Source: a virus
Length of the DNA stretch: 62,823 bases
Reading direction: 5' to 3' (one strand)
IMG/VR virus record: IMGVR_UViG_3300032284_001165
Location: 1 to 62,823 of that record
Of the stretch, positions 59,028 to 62,823 are shown one piece after another. The notes below the pieces were generated by a model. The model had not been told where the DNA came from and did no database searches. It was given only the letters and a program-made list of their open reading frames with translations. How positions within the stretch are numbered: position 1 is the first letter of the stretch; each line of letters opens with the position of its first letter. A program made the position numbers and the translations under genes.

Positions 59028-59573
59028 ATGCCTCAATCGCATCAAAACTGGCAGTACCTCGGTGCTAGCGGTTATATAGGAGCGTACACTACTACAGGTG
59101 GTGGCGGTACTCCTGTTACACCGCGTTCTGGTATGGATTTTCTTCGCATGGGTGTTGGTCGTGCCCCACAAGCTGAGTATCCTGATGGTTACCTAGGAAC
59201 AATTCGTACACGCCGAGATGATAAAGGTAAGCCATTCTCAGTAGGCGATACAGTTTTAGATTCATTAAAGAATCGTCAGAATCAACGTGCTTACCAACGC
59301 GGTGTTCACCGTGGTGAGCGTATCGATCCTGCTCAATATCTGTGGCCAGAAAATCTTGAGCCAGATAGAAGAGTCAAAAACAAAAACTACCAACTCACAG
59401 AAGTTGAGGGGGCAGTGGTGTATCTCGGTAAGAGAAATGCACCTAAGATGGCTTTGGCTCCAGCACCTCATTTAGTTAATGATGGTAAGAGTAATATTTC
59501 ATCCAATGTACCTGCGGAATTTAATCCACGTATTGCTCAAAACTTCACCCATCTAGCACCTCAATGGAAATAA
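59028..59573 (+). CDS. Unknown protein, first gene of the right-hand block
   Basis: A 181-residue protein with a Gly/Thr-rich, probably unfolded start (GASGYIGAYTTTGGGGTPVT), then polar segments (KNRQNQRAYQRGVHRGERID) and a beta part with VVYLGKRNAPKMA. Low hydrophobicity suggests a virion or DNA-associated protein. Family not recognised. Confidence 0.6.
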   Translation: MPQSHQNWQYLGASGYIGAYTTTGGGGTPVTPRSGMDFLRMGVGRAPQAEYPDGYLGTIRTRRDDKGKPFSVGDTVLDSLKNRQNQRAYQRGVHRGERIDPAQYLWPENLEPDRRVKNKNYQLTEVEGAVVYLGKRNAPKMALAPAPHLVNDGKSNISSNVPAEFNPRIAQNFTHLAPQWK

Positions 59574-59574
59574 A

Positions 59575-59937
59575 ATGGCTGAAGAAGAATTCTATAATCA
59601 TAGAGAAGTTGCTGAGCTTTTTGGTATACATCCAGATACGGTTCACAAGCTTACACGTATTAATAGAATTCCTGTAGAGCGTAGAAAAAAACCAGGTTTA
59701 AACGATCAGCATACTCTTCATTACCCTAAAGATGCAATCCATGCATTACAAGATAAGTTAAAACGAGGAATAAGCGGAAGAGCACTTCGTGAGGCCTCCC
59801 GTCCAACCTCCACACCACAGGCTGAACAAATAAATGGCGTACAATCTTTTCCTTGTGATTCTTGCGGCATAGATGTACCTATTGGAGACGTTGTCTCTCA
59901 TACTCGTTTTCACGAAAGAGAAGGATTAGGTTTCTAA
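59575..59937 (+). CDS. MerR/excisionase-like HTH protein with C2H2-type tail
   Basis: A 120-residue regulator. Residues 5-55 (NHREVAELFGIHPDTVHKLT) form a MerR/Xis-type winged helix. The C-terminal part has CDSCGIDVPIGDVVSHTRFH, a C2H2 zinc finger pattern rarely fused to this HTH in phages. Starts two bases after the previous stop. Confidence 0.7.
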   Translation: MAEEEFYNHREVAELFGIHPDTVHKLTRINRIPVERRKKPGLNDQHTLHYPKDAIHALQDKLKRGISGRALREASRPTSTPQAEQINGVQSFPCDSCGIDVPIGDVVSHTRFHEREGLGF

Positions 59938-60296
59938 TGGAAAATCAAAATAGTGTCTATGATTATAGTAAGGGTCGCCCCATAACTAACGAGGATCCAG
60001 ATCCTTCGCTGCTTCGCTATGATTTTATGGGCCCGTTTGCTAATGCTCAAGAAGCATTTATGGCCCGCGCTCTTAAGTCTGCTACTATGCCTGCAGCTCT
60101 ACTTACAGATTTAATTCGTCCACCTCTTCCTCAAATACAGCTATTCCCCCCTAAGTTTGGGTATCGTACCCGTGCTTTGGGTATTGAGGATGTAATGGAC
60201 GTTAATCAAACATTCTCCCCAACTCGTGTAGACTTTACTCGTGAGCCTGGTGGATACCAGGGCACAGCCCGTAACGTCTCAGAAAGCGTCTGGTAA
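59937..60296 (+). CDS. Unknown protein, possibly structural
   Basis: A 119-residue protein starting at ATG 59937, which overlaps the previous stop; upstream in-frame codons fall inside the zinc-finger coding part. It has RPPLPQIQLFPPKFGYRTRA and VDFTREPGGYQGTARN, polar and Pro-rich. No recognised family. Confidence 0.6.
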   Translation: MENQNSVYDYSKGRPITNEDPDPSLLRYDFMGPFANAQEAFMARALKSATMPAALLTDLIRPPLPQIQLFPPKFGYRTRALGIEDVMDVNQTFSPTRVDFTREPGGYQGTARNVSESVW

Positions 60297-60297
60297 C

Positions 60298-60552
60298 ATG
60301 GCTAAAAGAAACTATCCTGAAGATAAAAAACTATTTACTCCATCAGAAGCAGGAGAAATTCTTGGGGTTGACCCAAAAACAGTAACCTCATATACCAAAC
60401 CAGGTGGAAAAGATAAAGATGTTAAGCCAAAGCTAGATGCTGTGTTGACTCCTGGTGGAACCCGGCGCATCACAGCAGACAGCTTGGTTTCATCAGGTGT
60501 TTGCAGAAAATGTTGGACATTAAGAAGCTTGGGCGGTCAATGTGAGTGCTGA
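60298..60552 (+). CDS. BldC/MerR-like HTH protein with cysteine tail
   Basis: An 84-residue protein. KLFTPSEAGEILGVDPKTVT and LTPGGTRRITADSL match the BldC-like short MerR winged helix. CRKCWTLRSLGGQCEC at the end gives two cysteine pairs that may hold zinc. ATG 60298 begins one base after the previous stop. BldC is a developmental regulator in actinobacteria. Confidence 0.72.
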   Translation: MAKRNYPEDKKLFTPSEAGEILGVDPKTVTSYTKPGGKDKDVKPKLDAVLTPGGTRRITADSLVSSGVCRKCWTLRSLGGQCEC

Positions 60553-60631
60553 GGATGTCTCAACTCTAACTATCTATGATGGTATAGTTATGTGCCGTAG
60601 TTTCAGAATCGGTGTGGTAAATGGCGATTGA
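60542..60631 (+). pseudogene. Remnant of a duplicated zinc-ribbon gene
   Basis: A 29-codon reading frame starting GTG encodes EDVSTLTIYDGIVMC, very like the start of the protein at 60956-61129 (DDISTLTIYDGTLPC). About 25 of 27 bases agree over the central part. After the first Cys the resemblance ends. It overlaps genes on both sides, so it is probably a broken duplicate. Confidence 0.55.
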
Positions 60632-60956
60632 CAAACAAGCTTGGTACCGTAGACTGCACTTAGAGGACGCTATGAAAGAGCAAGAGATACGACAAAAATA
60701 CAAGATGCCACCTTTAGAGGGCCCTAGAGGAATGGGGCATGATGATGATTGCCCAGAGTGTAGTGCTGTAAGATCTAATGGTAAAAAAAGCGTTAACTTT
60801 GTAAAAGATCATGCTAATGACCCTAAGCAAAAAACATACAGAGATCCCCCAAGCAATTTAAACCACGGCAACGAGTGCCCATACTGCAACGAAGCTGTTC
60901 TAAATACTATTGGCCGTAACAACCATTTTGATATAGGCGGAAATGAGGGTAAATAA
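60621..60956 (+). CDS. Zinc-ribbon protein
   Basis: A 111-residue charged protein with DDDCPECSAVR (near residue 42) and NECPYCNEAVL (near 85), the two halves of a treble-clef or ribbon zinc site. Its stop overlaps the next ATG by one base. Possible nucleic-acid binding. Confidence 0.65.
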   Translation: MAIDKQAWYRRLHLEDAMKEQEIRQKYKMPPLEGPRGMGHDDDCPECSAVRSNGKKSVNFVKDHANDPKQKTYRDPPSNLNHGNECPYCNEAVLNTIGRNNHFDIGGNEGK

Positions 60957-61129
60957 TGGATGACATCTCAACGTTAACTATCTATGATGGTACTTTGCCA
61001 TGTAGAAAGTGTGGGTACCCTATGACTCCTCTGGAAGCTATGTATAGTGATGATGGTTTATGCCCTTACTGCCGTAATGAAAAGTATGAAAAGCATGCTG
61101 AGGGGTTGATGGTTGATGGAGAAAGGTAA
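60956..61129 (+). CDS. Small zinc-ribbon protein, parent of the 60542 remnant
   Basis: A 57-residue protein MDDISTLTIYDGTLPCRKCG with CPYC near residue 36, a compact zinc ribbon. It starts on the last base of the preceding stop and its end overlaps the next gene. Confidence 0.62.
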   Translation: MDDISTLTIYDGTLPCRKCGYPMTPLEAMYSDDGLCPYCRNEKYEKHAEGLMVDGER

Positions 61130-61328
61130 GCAGTTTAAGTCTGTAGAGAGTTGGGAGAAAATGGCACGCCATGCCAAGTGGGTAGGCGGGCAAGCAAGTA
61201 AGCTCAATCCCGGATCTTCAGCAGCTGAATCAAAGCGTAGACAGGGCAAGAAGTTTAAAGCTCGGGGTAAAAAGGTTATCCGCCCACGGATTCCTAAGTA
61301 TCATAACCCTGACAATAGAGAGAAATAA
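61116..61328 (+). CDS. Basic small protein
   Basis: A 70-residue, Lys/Arg-rich protein (WEKMARHAKWVGGQASKLNP, KRRQGKKFKARGKKVIRPRI). ATG 61116 with GAGGGG upstream; overlaps the zinc-ribbon gene by 14 bases. Probably binds nucleic acid. Confidence 0.6.
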   Translation: MEKGKQFKSVESWEKMARHAKWVGGQASKLNPGSSAAESKRRQGKKFKARGKKVIRPRIPKYHNPDNREK

Positions 61329-61344
61329 AGGAATAATTACACCC

Positions 61345-61521
61345 ATGGCACAAAATAAGAAGCACAAGGTTAAAGACCCTCATGGTAAGGATATGGACTA
61401 CAAAGTCCAACCTATCAAGGTAATGACTATGGAGCAAAAAGAAAAGGCTAAGGCAGATGCTAAGGCTAAAGCTAAACCAGCCATAGCAGGACAAGCAAAG
61501 AAAAAGGCTAAAAAGAAATGA
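61345..61521 (+). CDS. Lysine/alanine-rich small protein
   Basis: A 58-residue basic protein (MAQNKKHKVKDPHGKDMDYK then repeated K-A units near the end), similar in style to the Lys-rich mini-proteins at 18.9-19.4 kb. Overlaps the next ATG by four bases. Confidence 0.6.
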   Translation: MAQNKKHKVKDPHGKDMDYKVQPIKVMTMEQKEKAKADAKAKAKPAIAGQAKKKAKKK

Positions 61522-61697
61522 CAATAAGTTATCTTGAAAATCGCGCAGCACATCGCCGCGCTATTAGCTATAGCCGTGCTCAAGAGCTTGGCCATAATGA
61601 TTTTGCAGGAAACGTAAACAATACTTCAGCTGCAGCTGGGGTACCAAATGTAAGCTATGGAGCAGAAGCTCCAAAGAATGATCAGGAGCGACCATGA
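61518..61697 (+). CDS. Small unknown protein
   Basis: A 59-residue protein (MTISYLENRAAHRRAISYSR, SAAAGVPNVSYGAEAP) with an N-terminal basic helix. Overlaps neighbours by four bases at each end (ATGA), so translationally coupled. Confidence 0.6.
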   Translation: MTISYLENRAAHRRAISYSRAQELGHNDFAGNVNNTSAAAGVPNVSYGAEAPKNDQERP

Positions 61698-62059
61698 CGT
61701 ATCTACCACGTAGAGAAAATCGTGCTAAGCGTAAAGCGAAGGCATTTAAAGCCACTAATAATAGTATAGGAAAGCACCAGTCTGCTATGGATGCTATTGA
61801 AACTGCGTCCTTGAGTGGTGATCCTCAGTTAAAAGAGACTTATTGGGACGGTAATACAGGCTCTTATTCTTCCGTATATACGCACGTACCACCAAGATCT
61901 GTAAACATTGTAGGTTCACCAGAACAAAAAACAAATAAATATGCTAGAGAAGGTAAACTAACTCAGGGTGAAACTATGCAGTACAAAGCAGAACATCATC
62001 TTAACAGATTACTTAACGATGACAGACTATTTAACGAAGGAAATAAGGAGAATAAGTAA
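61694..62059 (+). CDS. Unknown charged protein
   Basis: A 121-residue polar protein (MTYLPRRENRAKRKAKAFKA at the start, KYAREGKLTQGETMQYKAEH near the end). No recognised domain; it ends with one base of overlap with the next gene. Confidence 0.6.
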   Translation: MTYLPRRENRAKRKAKAFKATNNSIGKHQSAMDAIETASLSGDPQLKETYWDGNTGSYSSVYTHVPPRSVNIVGSPEQKTNKYAREGKLTQGETMQYKAEHHLNRLLNDDRLFNEGNKENK

Positions 62060-62337
62060 TGCGTACAGAAAACAAGTCACTAAACAATAGCGTTAAAGAA
62101 GGCGCTACTGACGGTAAGTACCGTAAGGTACGCCCAAACACAACTGTTGCTCCAGGCACCGGTGAAGATATTATGCTTGCAAATCGTCGTGCTTTGCACC
62201 CATACTGGAACTATGATTTTATTGATCAAGAGTCACCTTCAAAGGTTGCTCCAGGAGATATGACTGCCGGCTCAAAGCCTCGTCCAGCTATGCCTGTAGA
62301 TCACATCTCTAATGATCAGATGTTAGGTACATACTAA
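62059..62337 (+). CDS. Unknown protein
   Basis: A 92-residue polar protein (KYRKVRPNTTVAPGTGEDIM, ALHPYWNYDFIDQESPSKVA). AAGGAG stands before the ATG. Family not recognised. Confidence 0.6.
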   Translation: MRTENKSLNNSVKEGATDGKYRKVRPNTTVAPGTGEDIMLANRRALHPYWNYDFIDQESPSKVAPGDMTAGSKPRPAMPVDHISNDQMLGTY

Positions 62338-62341
62338 TATT

Positions 62342-62632
62342 GTGGAAGAAACTCCAGACAATGTAGTCAAATTTCCTATGACTAGAGCTATGCGCTTTCG
62401 GCATTCCGTAAATAAAGCTAAAGATGCATTGTTTGAACCTGAGCAGGACACCCATGAAACAAAAGAACCCGTAGCAGAAGAGCCGCTAAGGCAAGAACAT
62501 TTTGAAGTAGGTCAGCAAGAAGCAACGATTCATTCCTTGCGTGATCAACAGATTAAGCGCAATATGCGAGCTGGGGATGAAAGTGTAATGAAGATTATTA
62601 ATATGGAAGACCCAACAAAGGATGAACTATGA
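62342..62632 (+). CDS. Unknown acidic helical protein
   Basis: A 96-residue protein from GTG 62342 (VEETPDNVVKFPMTRAMRFR, HETKEPVAEEPLRQEHFEVG). Probably mostly helical. Overlaps the next ATG by four bases; ribosome site weak. Confidence 0.55.
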   Translation: MEETPDNVVKFPMTRAMRFRHSVNKAKDALFEPEQDTHETKEPVAEEPLRQEHFEVGQQEATIHSLRDQQIKRNMRAGDESVMKIINMEDPTKDEL

Positions 62633-62670
62633 CCACAGTAACTACTAGAAATACAGGTAAAACAACATGA
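62629..62670 (+). other. Thirteen-codon reading frame linking two genes
   Basis: ATG 62629 overlaps the previous TGA and its own TGA overlaps the next ATG at 62667, spelling MTTVTTRNTGKTT. Far too short to be judged a gene, but it could act as a coupling peptide that carries ribosomes to the next start. Confidence 0.3.
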
Positions 62671-62823
62671 GCGACTCAAATAACCTTAGCCCTAAACAAG
62701 TTAATCCTCTAGAAAAAACTGCTGGATTTGAAAATCCACATGGTAAATGGTCATTTAAAGTTGGGGATATTGTTAATATGGCTGCTAGTAAAGGTAAGTT
62801 AAATACCTTTAATCCTCAGATAT
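62667..62823 (+). CDS. Partial gene running off the window
   Basis: Fifty-two codons are visible (MSDSNNLSPKQVNPLEKTAG, GKWSFKVGDIVNMAASKG) with no stop before the end. VGDIVNMAASKGK suggests a small beta domain. Not recognised. Confidence 0.55.
   Translation, partial: MSDSNNLSPKQVNPLEKTAGFENPHGKWSFKVGDIVNMAASKGKLNTFNPQI

Noticed and set aside
1-62823. Integrase, excision system or att site implying a temperate phage
   Set aside because: MerR/Xis-type proteins occur but no integrase, repressor with clear lysogeny context or att repeat is visible in the window.

Overview
This is a 62.8 kb stretch of a tailed bacteriophage genome with a contractile tail (myovirus morphology). Genes are packed almost without gaps, nearly all on the + strand, and many overlap by ATGA or start within a few bases of the previous stop. 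The likely host is an actinobacterium. Two WhiB-like proteins, which are essentially confined to actinobacteria and their phages, and an HTH protein/metallophosphoesterase pair typical of actinophages point that way. The DNA is visibly AT-rich, so a low-GC actinobacterium such as the freshwater Nanopelagicales is my inference; no host gene or tRNA is present to prove it. Terminase, portal and prohead protease are not in the window, so this is a partial genome or a circular map opened inside the head module.

Layout. (1) 1-1.6 kb: major capsid protein and a small companion, closed by a strong terminator. (2) 1.7-13.8 kb: a virion structural protein and a large fibre/adhesin block: several collagen-like genes built of Gly-X-Gln triplets, a fibre with two Mtd-N-like domains, and two neighbouring adhesins that each carry exactly seven about 40-residue propeller-like repeats. 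(3) 13.8-16.8 kb: a glycan island with two glycosyltransferase-like genes on + and a TPR protein plus a GH130-like propeller protein on -, the latter apparently transcribed from a leaderless promoter. (4) 16.9-20.5 kb: two small surface-type proteins, neck/tail completion genes and a string of tiny Lys- or Cys-rich genes. (5) 20.5-37.6 kb: tail sheath, tube, assembly chaperone with an apparent translational frameshift, a tape measure with cell-wall-degrading domains, then baseplate hub, spike, gp25-like, baseplate J-like and large tail proteins. (6) 37.6-53.9 kb: replication and recombination: an initiator-like protein with a candidate origin inside its gene, helicase loader, DnaB-like helicase, WhiB, primase, dNMP kinase, SNF2-like helicase, possible ssDNA-binding protein, family A DNA polymerase, RecA-like recombinase and three PD-(D/E)XK nucleases. 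(7) 53.9-56 kb: SpoVS-family protein, HTH protein and metallophosphoesterase. (8) 56-59 kb: lysis-type cassette with small membrane proteins, a permuted NlpC/P60-like hydrolase, HNH protein and CHAP endolysin. (9) 59-62.8 kb: small mostly unknown genes, including MerR/BldC-like regulators and zinc-ribbon proteins.

The most unusual features are: the two seven-repeat propellers inserted at the same place in a small beta domain whose uninterrupted version is encoded 3.4 kb downstream; a beta module shared by the tip fibre and the baseplate J-like wedge; the frameshift between two tail assembly chaperone segments; an AT-rich perfect inverted repeat plus iteron-like TACTAGT units inside the initiator gene; and a phage-borne SpoVS homologue. 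No stretch of more than 300 bases lacks a gene. No tRNA, CRISPR array, integrase, IS element or reverse transcriptase was found.
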